A DNA stretch of 23,267 nucleotides from CAYZDV01 sp964477275 (GTDB taxonomy: Bacteria; Acidobacteriota; Aminicenantia; Aminicenantales; Aminicenantaceae), in contig CAYZDV010000017.1 in NCBI GenBank assembly GCA_964477275.1, positions 1 to 23,267 of the forward strand, read 5' to 3'. The notes under the pieces were generated by a model. That model was not told the DNA's origin and searched no databases. It saw nothing but the letters and a program-made list of their open reading frames with translations. The position numbers and the translations under genes are program-made. Every line of letters begins with the position of its first letter. Position 1 is the stretch's first letter. Positions 1 to 7,923 of this stretch are shown here, piece after piece.

Positions 1-258
1 TTGTTTGGGACTGATGGACAGCCTGCTTTATTTTGTTTTTGACCCGGGAGGGAAATGATTCCCAGTATCTTTCTTCATCGGGAACAGGAGGAGCATCCTT
101 GCGGAACTCCTCCAGCTTTTCGAAAAAGGCCAGCTCTTTCTGGCATTCCCGGCATTCTTTGAGATGGACTTCCACCCTACCAGGGATTCGAAAGCTTCCA
201 TGTCTCCCTCTTTCGCCTTTGCGATAAGAACGCTGTCGGAAACGTTTTCTTGCCTCAT
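1..258 (-). pseudogene. Chimeric remnant: ECF sigma factor N-terminus joined to anti-sigma factor zinc-binding segment (partial)
   Basis: Reading leftwards from ATG at 258, the first ~27 codons match the start of an ECF sigma-70 factor (region 2.1-like DSVLIAKAKEGDMEAFESL). From about 175 to the window edge, a different frame reads like the middle of a zinc-binding anti-sigma factor: VEVHLKECRECQKEL, with an H-x3-C-x2-C motif, then a charged helix. The switch lies between about 176 and 183. The stretch that stays in the sigma frame past the switch is basic and unlike any sigma region. ECF sigma genes are commonly followed by their anti-sigma gene, so the simplest reading is a deletion of several hundred bases joining the two, or a mis-join in assembly. 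Neither the sigma DNA-binding regions nor an anti-sigma start is present, so no working sigma factor is expected. A GAAGGAT-like ribosome site precedes the ATG. Confidence 0.6.
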
Positions 259-619
259 TCAACCATCCTTCTTATATACAACGGAAATCATGATTTATTC
301 CTTTTTTTCAGATTTCCTGACTGAACCCTTATCCCATGGATTATTATTAAGCAATTTTCGTGCCAACAGCACATCTTTTCGCTTATTTATTACCCGCATA
401 GATAAAAATTAGGGGATTTCCTCTCCTCCCGTAAACTTTTTTTACAGAAGTGGAAATATTTTTTAAGTGAAGAAGCAGTTGTTTCTCGGTCAGGAGCTTT
501 TTCTTATCGGCCTTGAAAAAAACCAACCAGAGAAATCGACAGTTGAAGAGNNNNNNNNNNTAATAGAAGTAAGACCGCTTGAGTGAATTGGAAAACGACC
601 CGATTTCGAGGAGGAATTA
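259..619. other. Gene-free region containing the scaffold gap
   Basis: There is no convincing coding sequence here; apparent frames crossing the Ns are artefacts. The left half (about 260-480) is AT-rich and should hold the promoter of the leftward sigma-like gene, but I could not pick a -35/-10 pair with confidence. A small inverted repeat (GTAAA/TTTAC, 431-445) is present. The right end carries the ribosome site of the barrel gene (608-615). Because of the gap, the true distance between the two genes is unknown and further genes could be missing. Confidence 0.6.
551..560. other. Assembly gap (10 Ns)
   Basis: Ten consecutive N characters mark a scaffold join of unknown real length. Everything left of it (the sigma/anti-sigma remnant) may not be adjacent to the barrel and RND genes in the genome. 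Confidence 0.98.
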
Positions 620-1411
620 ATGGAGAAGAAGCTTTCCGCCTTTCTTATTCTCTTCCTTTTCCTCCCTTCCGGTCTGTTAGCAAAGTCTCTGTATGTGAAG
701 TTGAGTTTCGGAGCGGTTTCCGGAGGCGGCATTGACGATTCCCTGCGGCCCGGCGAGTTCAGCCGGTTTGCGGCCGTCACTCATGATCCAAACCCGAGGA
801 TCGGACAGGAAGTTTTTCTGGAGCTCATCTACAAGTTCAATCGCTATCTCGGGTTTTCTCTGGGCAATGGATACATCTCTAAAAAAATGAACGGGCAGAC
901 ATTTGAATATTCCCCGCCCATTATGCCTCCCGAATTAGAGCAGGTTTTTGAAGTCCATCCTTCTTTTTCCATGGAAGCCATTCCCATCTGCCTTTCTTCC
1001 CATCTATCGCTTCCGCTGGGCTCTTCGTTCGAGTTGAATGTCATGGGCGGAATAGGGTTTTATTTTATCAAGCTGGAAAGCGTAACGAAATGGTATACCG
1101 TTTATCGAACCATGGGCCCTTCTTACACGGACACCTGGAACTTCAGGGGAAAATCGAACGATTTCGGCTACCATCTCGGCGCGGGTTTGGATTTCGACCT
1201 TTCCCTGAATCTCTTTTTGTCCGTCCAGGCCGTGTACAGATTCGCGGGTTTAAAACATATCCGGAGCGAAGAAATCTCCGAGCGACTGACCACGGCCTTT
1301 TATCTTGATCAGATCATGGGAGAAGATTTCAGTGAAGAATACAACTACCACATCTCTGAGCTTAGCCTCACTGGTTTTTCCTTCTGGATCGGACTCAAGT
1401 TCAGGTTTTGA
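620..1411 (+). CDS. Outer-membrane beta-barrel protein (hypothetical)
   Basis: A 263-residue secreted protein. Residues 1-21 form a signal peptide (Lys-rich start, Leu/Phe core, cleavage likely after LLA). The mature part alternates polar and hydrophobic residues with many aromatics and glycines, as in transmembrane beta-strands, and the last residue is Phe (GLKFRF), the usual C-terminal signal for Bam-dependent barrel insertion. The size suits a small 8- to 12-strand barrel. It is not TolC-like: too short and without the long helical hairpins. A strong GAGGAGGA ribosome site (608-615) supports the ATG. It lies about 100 bases before the RND genes, but a possible terminator separates them, so a role as their outer-membrane partner is unproven. 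I do not recognise a specific family. Confidence 0.75.
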   Translation: MEKKLSAFLILFLFLPSGLLAKSLYVKLSFGAVSGGGIDDSLRPGEFSRFAAVTHDPNPRIGQEVFLELIYKFNRYLGFSLGNGYISKKMNGQTFEYSPPIMPPELEQVFEVHPSFSMEAIPICLSSHLSLPLGSSFELNVMGGIGFYFIKLESVTKWYTVYRTMGPSYTDTWNFRGKSNDFGYHLGAGLDFDLSLNLFLSVQAVYRFAGLKHIRSEEISERLTTAFYLDQIMGEDFSEEYNYHISELSLTGFSFWIGLKFRF

Positions 1412-1430
1412 AATGAAAGCTCACACAGTT

Positions 1431-1466
1431 CCGGATAGAAATTGTCTGGCCTTTTTCTGTTTTTTT
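1431..1466 (+). terminator. Possible Rho-independent terminator after the barrel gene
   Basis: A short stem CCGGA/TCTGG (1431-1435 with 1445-1449, one G-U pair, 9-base loop) is followed by two T-rich runs (1452-1456 and 1460-1466). The stem is weak, so this is tentative. If it works, the RND genes would need their own promoter in the AT-rich stretch before 1508, where TATATT (1476-1481) is the only -10-like match I see. Confidence 0.35.
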
Positions 1467-1507
1467 ATTTAGAAATATATTAGGGAGCGAGAGCAGAAGA
1501 GAAAGAG

Positions 1508-4500
1508 ATGAAGCTCACACAAATTGCCATCAAAAGGCCTGTCGCCATCTCCATGTTTTTTCTGGCCATCGTTCTCCTCGGGTTTGTTTCCCTGAGAGAG
1601 CTGAGCGTCGACCTGCTGCCGGATATTAGCTATCCCCGGCTCTCGGTGGTCACCCGCTATCCGGGCGTCGGCCCCGAGGAGATCGAGAACTTCCTCACAC
1701 GGCCCCTGGAAGCCGCGGTGAGCCGGATTCCCGGGCTGCGGCGGGTGGAATCGGTATCCAAGGAGGAGTTCTCCTACATGACGCTCGAGTTTTCCTGGGG
1801 CACGGACATGGATTTTGCCATGCTCCACACCAGAGAAAGGCTCGACGGTGCGCAAATCCCCGAGGAAGCCGGGCAGCCGTTGATCATCCCCCTCGACCCC
1901 CAGAGCAAGCCGATTGTGATTCTTGCCGTATCCGGACCCCGCTCGCTTCTGGAGCTCAAAGAATTTTCCGAAGAGCTGCTCAAGCCTCGCCTGGAGCAGG
2001 TCGAAGGAATAGGCTCCGCTGAGATTGCCGGCGGCGTGGAGAGGGAAATCCAGGTCGAGGTGGACCCGCGGCTCGTTTCCTTGTACGGGCTTTCCATCGA
2101 CCAGATTGCCAGCCGGATAGAGCAGTTCAACCAGAACCTTCAGGGTGGCACCATCAAAAAGGGCCGGTTCAAGTATGCTCTCCGGGTCATCGGGGAATTT
2201 GAAGCCCTGAAAGAGATCGGGGAGATCAGTTTGAAAACCACAGAGGAGAGAGGTGTCATCCGGCTCAAGGATGTGGCCCGGATCAAAGACTCCATCAAGG
2301 AGCGGCAGGGAATCATAAAGCTCAACGATAAGGAAAGCATCGGAATTCTGGTCAGGAAGGAATCGGGAGCCAACACGGTCAAGGTGACCAGAGCTGCCCA
2401 TCAGGTGCTCGAAGAGATCAAAAAGGAGAATCCAGGAATCGACATTCTCGCTGTTTCCGAACAGGCCAGATACATTGAGAACGCCATCTCGTCGGTCCTC
2501 AGCTCCATACTGTTCGGAGGCATACTGGCCTTCTTTGTTCTCTTCGTCTTCCTCCAGGACCTGAAGACCCCGCTCATCATCGCGGCGGTCATCCCCATCT
2601 CCATCATTGCCACTTTCAACCTTCTCTTCTTCCGGGATATCACCCTGAACATCATGTCCCTGGGAGGCCTGGCCCTGGGCGTCGGCATGCTGGTCGATAA
2701 CTCCATCGTTGTTTCCGAGAGCATCTTCCGCCACAAAGGCCTTGGCCGGAGTCTTCCCGATGCGGCGTTCATCGGAACCAGGGAAGTGGGCATGGCCGTG
2801 ACCGCTTCGACTTTGACCACCATTTCTGTCTTCCTTCCCGTTATTTACGTCCACGGCGTGGCCGGCCAGCTGTTCAGAGACCAGGCTCTGACCGTGACAT
2901 TTGCCCTTCTCTCTTCACTCGTGGTTTCCCTCTCTCTGCTGCCGATGCTGGCCTCCCGGAAGTTCGATTTAGAAAAAAAGCCGGAGACGCCGGATGGAAC
3001 GGAACTTCCTGAAGAAAAAACAGTGAGACCGGAAAAAACATCGAGGTGGAGGTTTATGCTTTATCCTTACAAGGCCGTGAGATGGCTGGTTTCAAGGATA
3101 TTCAGAGGGCTTTATCTGGCCTTGAATTTTGCGGCGAGCTTTATCCTCCAGCTTTTTCTCCTCCTTTTTCGCTATCTGAGCCTTCCGTTCATCGCTTTTT
3201 TCCGGGCTATTTTTAAAGGTTTCAATTTCATCTACCAGAATTTCGCCGAGCGCTATCATCGATTCCTGATCTGGTCCCTCGAGAATAAGGGGAAGGTGAT
3301 CGCGCTTTCCCTTGCCTTTCTGGCCCTGACTTTCTTTGTCGCCACGCGGATTCCCCGGGAGCTCATGCCCAAGCCCGAGGCCTCCTCTTTCGATGTCCAT
3401 TTGAAAACACCCGTGGATTACTCCCTGGAACAGACCACTGCGGTTGTTTCTGCCATCGACGAGTGGCTGGCGGAAAGGGAGTTTGTCCAGAGCCGTTTTT
3501 CCCAGATCGGAGTGGTCAGCGGCATGGAGGCCCAGAACCCTGACATCACCACCAATTCGGCGCAGATTTATGTGGAAGTCCAGGATACCTCCCATTTGGA
3601 GAGCACCATCGAGGCTCTCAGAAAGAGGCTGGAGTCATTCCCGGACCTCAGTTATTCCATCGTCAAGGAGCAATCCACCATTGCCCAGTTTCTGGCGTTT
3701 TCCACGGCCGAGATTGGACTGAAAGTCAGGGGCGAAGACCTCAACAGGCTCAAAATCATTGCCGAGGATCTCGCAGAGAAGCTCAGGGATGTCCGGGGCA
3801 TCGCTGACGTGAACACGAATCTCGAGGAAGGGAAGCCCGAATTTCAGATCACCTTGAACAAAGAAGTCATGGAGAAATACGGAATCTCTCCCCGAACCGT
3901 GGGGGACTTTCTGGTCAATGCGGTCAGGGGACGGCTGGCTTCTCAGTTCAGAGAGCTGGAAAAGAGGTATGATATTCTGGTGCGCATGGATGAGAGGACA
4001 CGGGAGAATATCGATTCTCTCCTCAACGAGCACCTCCTCCACAGGGGCAGCTTCATCCCGTTGAGGGAGCTCGTGAATTATAAGATTGTCAGGGGTCCGA
4101 AGGAGATCCGGAGGGAGAACCAGCAGCGGGAAGTGGTGGTCACGGCCAACCTGAGGGAGACAAAAATCAGCCAGGTTGTCCCCCGGATTCAACAGAAGAT
4201 CGATGAGCTGTCTTTGCCTTTCGGATACCGGGTCGTCTTCAGCGGCGAGCAGGAAGAGATGTCGCGGTCTTTCCGGAGCCTGATCTTCGCTTTCTCGCTG
4301 GCCGTGCTCCTTGTGTATATGATCATGGCCGCTCAATTTGAATCCCTGCGGCATCCGTTCCTGATCCTGCTCACTCTTCCCATGGGTTTGACAGGCGCTG
4401 TCTGGGCCCTGTTCATCACGGGCCAGAGCTTGAACGTGATCTCGGTCATCGGTATGGTTGTTCTGGCCGGCATCGTGGTCAATGATGCGATTGTCAAGAT

Positions 4501-4765
4501 TGACTACACCAACCAGCTCAGGAAGAAAGGCTTGAGCCGGAGGGAGGCCATCATGGAGGCCAGCCGGGTCAGGCTGAGGCCGATACTGATGACCACGGTG
4601 ACCACTGCCTTCGGCCTTTTTCCCATGTCTCTCGGTCTGGGAAGAGGCGCCGAGCTTCAGCAGCCTCTGGCCATTTCCGTCATCGGAGGGCTTCTCCTGG
4701 CGACATTTCTGACCCTGATCCTGATACCGGTCGCCTACGATATTGCCGAGAGGAAAAGGCACTAA
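1508..4765 (+). CDS. RND-family efflux transporter, inner-membrane pump (AcrB/MdtB-like), first of a tandem pair
   Basis: 1085 residues with the full RND layout: TM1 near residues 10-32, a large periplasmic loop, a TM2-TM6 block, a second TM and loop repeat (TM7 from about 595), and a closing TM block. Family motifs include RPVAISMFFLAI at the N-terminus, TRPLEAAVSRIPG in the first porter domain and GGLALGVGMLVDNSIVV in TM4 (Asp397-Asn398). AcrB has two Asp in TM4 and a Lys in TM10; here TM4 has Asp-Asn and TM10 reads VVNDAIV (Asn992-Asp993) with no Lys. The protein is longer than the usual ~1030-1050 because the TM6-TM7 linker (about 485-592) is expanded and very hydrophobic. It would export small molecules using the proton gradient, with an adaptor and an outer-membrane channel; neither partner is seen here. 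The start follows a GA-rich ribosome site. The next pump begins 9 bases after the stop. The substrate cannot be told from sequence. Confidence 0.95.
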   Translation: MKLTQIAIKRPVAISMFFLAIVLLGFVSLRELSVDLLPDISYPRLSVVTRYPGVGPEEIENFLTRPLEAAVSRIPGLRRVESVSKEEFSYMTLEFSWGTDMDFAMLHTRERLDGAQIPEEAGQPLIIPLDPQSKPIVILAVSGPRSLLELKEFSEELLKPRLEQVEGIGSAEIAGGVEREIQVEVDPRLVSLYGLSIDQIASRIEQFNQNLQGGTIKKGRFKYALRVIGEFEALKEIGEISLKTTEERGVIRLKDVARIKDSIKERQGIIKLNDKESIGILVRKESGANTVKVTRAAHQVLEEIKKENPGIDILAVSEQARYIENAISSVLSSILFGGILAFFVLFVFLQDLKTPLIIAAVIPISIIATFNLLFFRDITLNIMSLGGLALGVGMLVDNSIVVSESIFRHKGLGRSLPDAAFIGTREVGMAVTASTLTTISVFLPVIYVHGVAGQLFRDQALTVTFALLSSLVVSLSLLPMLASRKFDLEKKPETPDGTELPEEKTVRPEKTSRWRFMLYPYKAVRWLVSRIFRGLYLALNFAASFILQLFLLLFRYLSLPFIAFFRAIFKGFNFIYQNFAERYHRFLIWSLENKGKVIALSLAFLALTFFVATRIPRELMPKPEASSFDVHLKTPVDYSLEQTTAVVSAIDEWLAEREFVQSRFSQIGVVSGMEAQNPDITTNSAQIYVEVQDTSHLESTIEALRKRLESFPDLSYSIVKEQSTIAQFLAFSTAEIGLKVRGEDLNRLKIIAEDLAEKLRDVRGIADVNTNLEEGKPEFQITLNKEVMEKYGISPRTVGDFLVNAVRGRLASQFRELEKRYDILVRMDERTRENIDSLLNEHLLHRGSFIPLRELVNYKIVRGPKEIRRENQQREVVVTANLRETKISQVVPRIQQKIDELSLPFGYRVVFSGEQEEMSRSFRSLIFAFSLAVLLVYMIMAAQFESLRHPFLILLTLPMGLTGAVWALFITGQSLNVISVIGMVVLAGIVVNDAIVKIDYTNQLRKKGLSRREAIMEASRVRLRPILMTTVTTAFGLFPMSLGLGRGAELQQPLAISVIGGLLLATFLTLILIPVAYDIAERKRH

Positions 4766-4773
4766 GGCACGCC

Positions 4774-7700
4774 ATGAGGATATTTGTCGAACGGCCGATT
4801 GCCACTGCCATGGTTTTTCTGGCTGTGCTGGTCCTCGGCGTCTATTCTTTCCTCAACATCCCCATCGAGCTGATGCCTGAGGAAAAACTGCCGGAGCTGA
4901 ACGTCTTCACCCGCTGGAGCGACGTCCCTCCGGAGATTATCCAGACTCAGGTGACGGCTCCACTGGAGGAAGCAGCCTCCCGGGTGAAAGGGGTGAAGAA
5001 AATCACTTCCTCTTCCCGCATCGGGGTTTCAGAGATCACCCTGGAGTTCGACAAGAAGACCAACATGGAATTTGCCACGCTGGCCCTCCGGGAGGAGATT
5101 GCCCGGATCAAGAACGACCTTCCCTTCGGCGTCATGCCGTCCCAGGTCATCCCCTACGTTCCTGACGAGTTCAGGACCGAGGGCCTCCTTTCTTACTCCA
5201 TTTCGGGGAATTACCCTCTGAACAAGCTGAGAGAGCTGGTCAAGGACAGGATGGAATTCGGTCTCGGAGCGATTAAAGGAGTTGCCGGCGTCGAGGTGCG
5301 CGGAGGGTCTGACCCGGAAATCAATATTGTCCTGGATAAAGAGAAGCTGAAGGCCTTGAACATCCATCCCGGTCTCGTATACCGGGCCCTGGCCAGCAGG
5401 GACCGGGATCAGACATTCCCGGTGGGAAAGATCAAAAAAGGCGTTCAGGAACACATTTTCAAGATTTCGAACCCGATCAAAGGCGTCCGGGATCTCAACG
5501 AGACGGTGATCACATATTCGGGACGGAATCCCATAAAGCTCAAGGACGTGGGACAGGCTGTCCCTTCTTACGGAGACATCAATTACATTTACCGGATCAA
5601 CGGCCAGCCCACGATCAACCTGAGCGTCATGAAAGAACCCGCCACCAGCACTCTGAAAGTGGCCAGAGAAGTCAAGAGGAAACTGGAGGGGATCAAGAAG
5701 GAGCTGCCCCGGGACCTGATTTTCAGGGTTGTCAACGACGAAAGCGAGAATATCCAGAAAAATTTGAGGCATCTCTATCTTCTGGTCGGAATCATCCTCG
5801 TGGTCATTTTTGTGCTAATCTTTCTGATCCTGAGAAGCGTCAAGCCCTCTTTACTCATCCTGTCCTCGATCGCTTTTTCGGTCTTGATTACCTTCAACCT
5901 TGTCTATTTCCTGAAGATATCCATCAACATGCTGACCCTGGGCGGGCTGGCCCTGGGCTTTGGCCTTTTTGTGGACAATTCCATCGTGGTCTTCGAGAAC
6001 GTGCTGCGCTACCGGGAAAAAGGCGTCCCTCCGGTTCAGGCTGCGATCGAGGGTTCGAAGGAAGTCTTCCTCCCTGTCCTGGCCGCCACCCTGACCACCA
6101 TGAGCGTCTTTTTCTCTTTTGTTTATTTCAGCGGCCGCTTGAAGATTTATTATCTTCCGGTCGCCGTCGTCATCACCTCGGCCCTTGCCGCCTCTCTTCT
6201 GGTCTCGTTTTCCCTGATTCCGGCCCTCAGCCCGAAGTTGATGAAAAAAGAGAGAAAGGAGAAGAAAGAGCGAGTGCGGGGTGCTTATGAGAAATTCTTG
6301 AGGTTTCTTCTCCGGCATCCCGTCGAAGTCATTCTCATCATCGCTGTGATCTTTTACGGAAGCTACAGATGGTTCAGGTCAGAGGTTTCCATTGGAGACT
6401 GGTTCGGCTGGTCCTTCAAGCAGAGACTCGGAGTATGGGTCAGAATGCCCTCGGGGACAACGCTCGAGCAGATCGACGCGGTTGTCAGAAAATTCGAAGA
6501 CAGGGTCCTCGAAAAAGACTACGAGAAGAAAATGGAAACGCGGGTCTCGGCCGAAAACGCCAACGCCAGCATTTTCATCGAATTCCCTCCTGAAGTGGAA
6601 TATTCTTACAGACCCTTTGTTCTCAAAGAAGAGTTGATTCAGATTGCCACCAATTTCGCCGGGTTGAGCATCAGCGTTTACGGGTTTGACCCTCAATCGT
6701 ATTCTTCTTCGATGGGGACAGGTCCGTATTATGACTCCCGCATCAAATTTTACGGATACAACCTGAAAAAACTGAATGAGATCACATCCGCCCTGGAGCG
6801 GACCCTCAGACGGAACCCCCGCATCAAGGACAGCAGGCGGATTTCCAGCCGCTGGTGGTGGAGGGAGGAGACGTTTGAGTTTGTCCTGAAAATCGACAGG
6901 GATACCTTGAAGAAGTATGACATTGACCTCCCGCACATCTACGGTCATATCTATCCCCTGATCAGCGGCCGGGTCCAGAAGTTGGTTTCGAAGATCAGCG
7001 GAAAAGAGATGTTCATCTCCATGAAATTTCCCGAAGCTGAAGAAACGGACCTTCAAAAGCTTCAGGAGACGCTGATTTCCACGGAAAAAGGGGAACAGTT
7101 GAGGCTGGGAGAAATATCCACCCTAAAAGAAAGGGCGATTGCCGGGTGGATAGACAGGGAAAACCAGCAGTTCCAGCAGACGCTGGAATGGGAGTTCAGA
7201 GGCCCGACCAAAGCCTCGCAGAAATACAGGGAGACCATCTTTTCCCGTTTGCACCTGCCTCCGGGTTTCTCCGCCACGCTGGAGGAGCCATGGCGGATGA
7301 CGGAGAAGGAGAAAGTCGAGATCAGGTTTGCCATCATCTTCTCCATCATCGTCATCTTCATGATCCTTGCCTCTCTATATGAATCGTTCATCCACCCTTT
7401 CTTCATCCTGCTGGCTGTTCCTCTGGCCCTGATCGGAGTGTTCGTCGCCTTTGTTCTGGCCGACTTCCAGTTTGACTCTTCGGCCTATATCGGCGTCATT
7501 CTCCTGGGAGGAATCGTGGTCAACAACTCGATTCTTCTCGTCGACCACATCAACCTGAAAAGAAAGCAGGGTCTGCCCGTTCTCGAAGCTGTCTTGAAAG
7601 GAGCGCGAGAGAGAGTCCGGCCGATTTTCCTCACTACCAGCACCACCGTGCTGGGGATGCTGCCGCTGGTGATTCTCCAGGTGGAGGAGGGAAAAAGGTA

Positions 7701-7860
7701 CATCTGGTCGTCACTGGCGCTTTCGGCTGTCGGCGGGCTCATCAGCTCCACCATCTTCATTCTGATTTCCATTCCCATCTTCTATCTCTATGGCGACAGG
7801 GTCCGCGGCTGGTTTCTGGAGAAGGCCCGGGAGCTGGCCAGGGCCTGGAAAAAATTCTGA
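4774..7860 (+). CDS. RND-family efflux transporter, second of a tandem pair
   Basis: 1028 residues, a normal RND length. Hallmarks are RPIATAMVFLAVLVLG in TM1, the GGLALGFGLFVDNSIVVFEN TM4 segment with Asp401-Asn402, and a TM10 segment GGIVVNNSILLVDH. TM10 carries Asn917-Asn918 and no charged residue at the relay position, so proton relay would depend on Asp401 alone. The second periplasmic half is divergent, with a Trp-rich patch (SRRISSRWWWREE). It starts 9 bases after the first pump's stop, so co-translation is likely. Two adjacent non-identical RND pumps recall E. coli MdtB/MdtC, which form a mixed trimer; a heteromeric pump here is inference. No adaptor (membrane-fusion) gene precedes or follows in the window: the next gene starts 64 bases later behind its own promoter. 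Confidence 0.95.
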   Translation: MRIFVERPIATAMVFLAVLVLGVYSFLNIPIELMPEEKLPELNVFTRWSDVPPEIIQTQVTAPLEEAASRVKGVKKITSSSRIGVSEITLEFDKKTNMEFATLALREEIARIKNDLPFGVMPSQVIPYVPDEFRTEGLLSYSISGNYPLNKLRELVKDRMEFGLGAIKGVAGVEVRGGSDPEINIVLDKEKLKALNIHPGLVYRALASRDRDQTFPVGKIKKGVQEHIFKISNPIKGVRDLNETVITYSGRNPIKLKDVGQAVPSYGDINYIYRINGQPTINLSVMKEPATSTLKVAREVKRKLEGIKKELPRDLIFRVVNDESENIQKNLRHLYLLVGIILVVIFVLIFLILRSVKPSLLILSSIAFSVLITFNLVYFLKISINMLTLGGLALGFGLFVDNSIVVFENVLRYREKGVPPVQAAIEGSKEVFLPVLAATLTTMSVFFSFVYFSGRLKIYYLPVAVVITSALAASLLVSFSLIPALSPKLMKKERKEKKERVRGAYEKFLRFLLRHPVEVILIIAVIFYGSYRWFRSEVSIGDWFGWSFKQRLGVWVRMPSGTTLEQIDAVVRKFEDRVLEKDYEKKMETRVSAENANASIFIEFPPEVEYSYRPFVLKEELIQIATNFAGLSISVYGFDPQSYSSSMGTGPYYDSRIKFYGYNLKKLNEITSALERTLRRNPRIKDSRRISSRWWWREETFEFVLKIDRDTLKKYDIDLPHIYGHIYPLISGRVQKLVSKISGKEMFISMKFPEAEETDLQKLQETLISTEKGEQLRLGEISTLKERAIAGWIDRENQQFQQTLEWEFRGPTKASQKYRETIFSRLHLPPGFSATLEEPWRMTEKEKVEIRFAIIFSIIVIFMILASLYESFIHPFFILLAVPLALIGVFVAFVLADFQFDSSAYIGVILLGGIVVNNSILLVDHINLKRKQGLPVLEAVLKGARERVRPIFLTTSTTVLGMLPLVILQVEEGKRYIWSSLALSAVGGLISSTIFILISIPIFYLYGDRVRGWFLEKARELARAWKKF

Positions 7861-7873
7861 AGATTTCGGGTTT

Positions 7874-7902
7874 TTGAATTCAGCTTCAGTTTCTGGTATA
7901 AA
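7874..7902 (+). promoter_or_regulatory. Sigma-70-type promoter for the two PLP enzymes
   Basis: TTGAAT (-35, 7874-7879), a 17-base spacer and TATAAA (-10, 7897-7902) preceded by TGG, an extended -10. Transcription would start near 7909, giving a very short leader before the GAGGTG ribosome site (7914-7919) and ATG at 7924. This suggests the PLP genes are transcribed separately from the RND genes. Confidence 0.65.
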
Positions 7903-7923
7903 ATGAATCTTTAGAGGTGAAAA

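Noticed and set aside
490..780. Minus-strand frame running through the N gap
   Set aside because: It includes undetermined bases and overlaps the signal-peptide coding region of the barrel gene.
1469..2854. Long open frame on the minus strand opposite the first RND gene (461 codons)
   Set aside because: Its protein is rich in Gly, Asp, Glu and His without a recognisable domain, and it lies entirely opposite a clear RND transporter; it is a codon-usage shadow.
3635..4762. Second long minus-strand frame opposite the RND gene (375 codons)
   Set aside because: Same pattern: low-complexity His/Gln/Asp-rich translation, no ribosome site, opposite a conserved gene.
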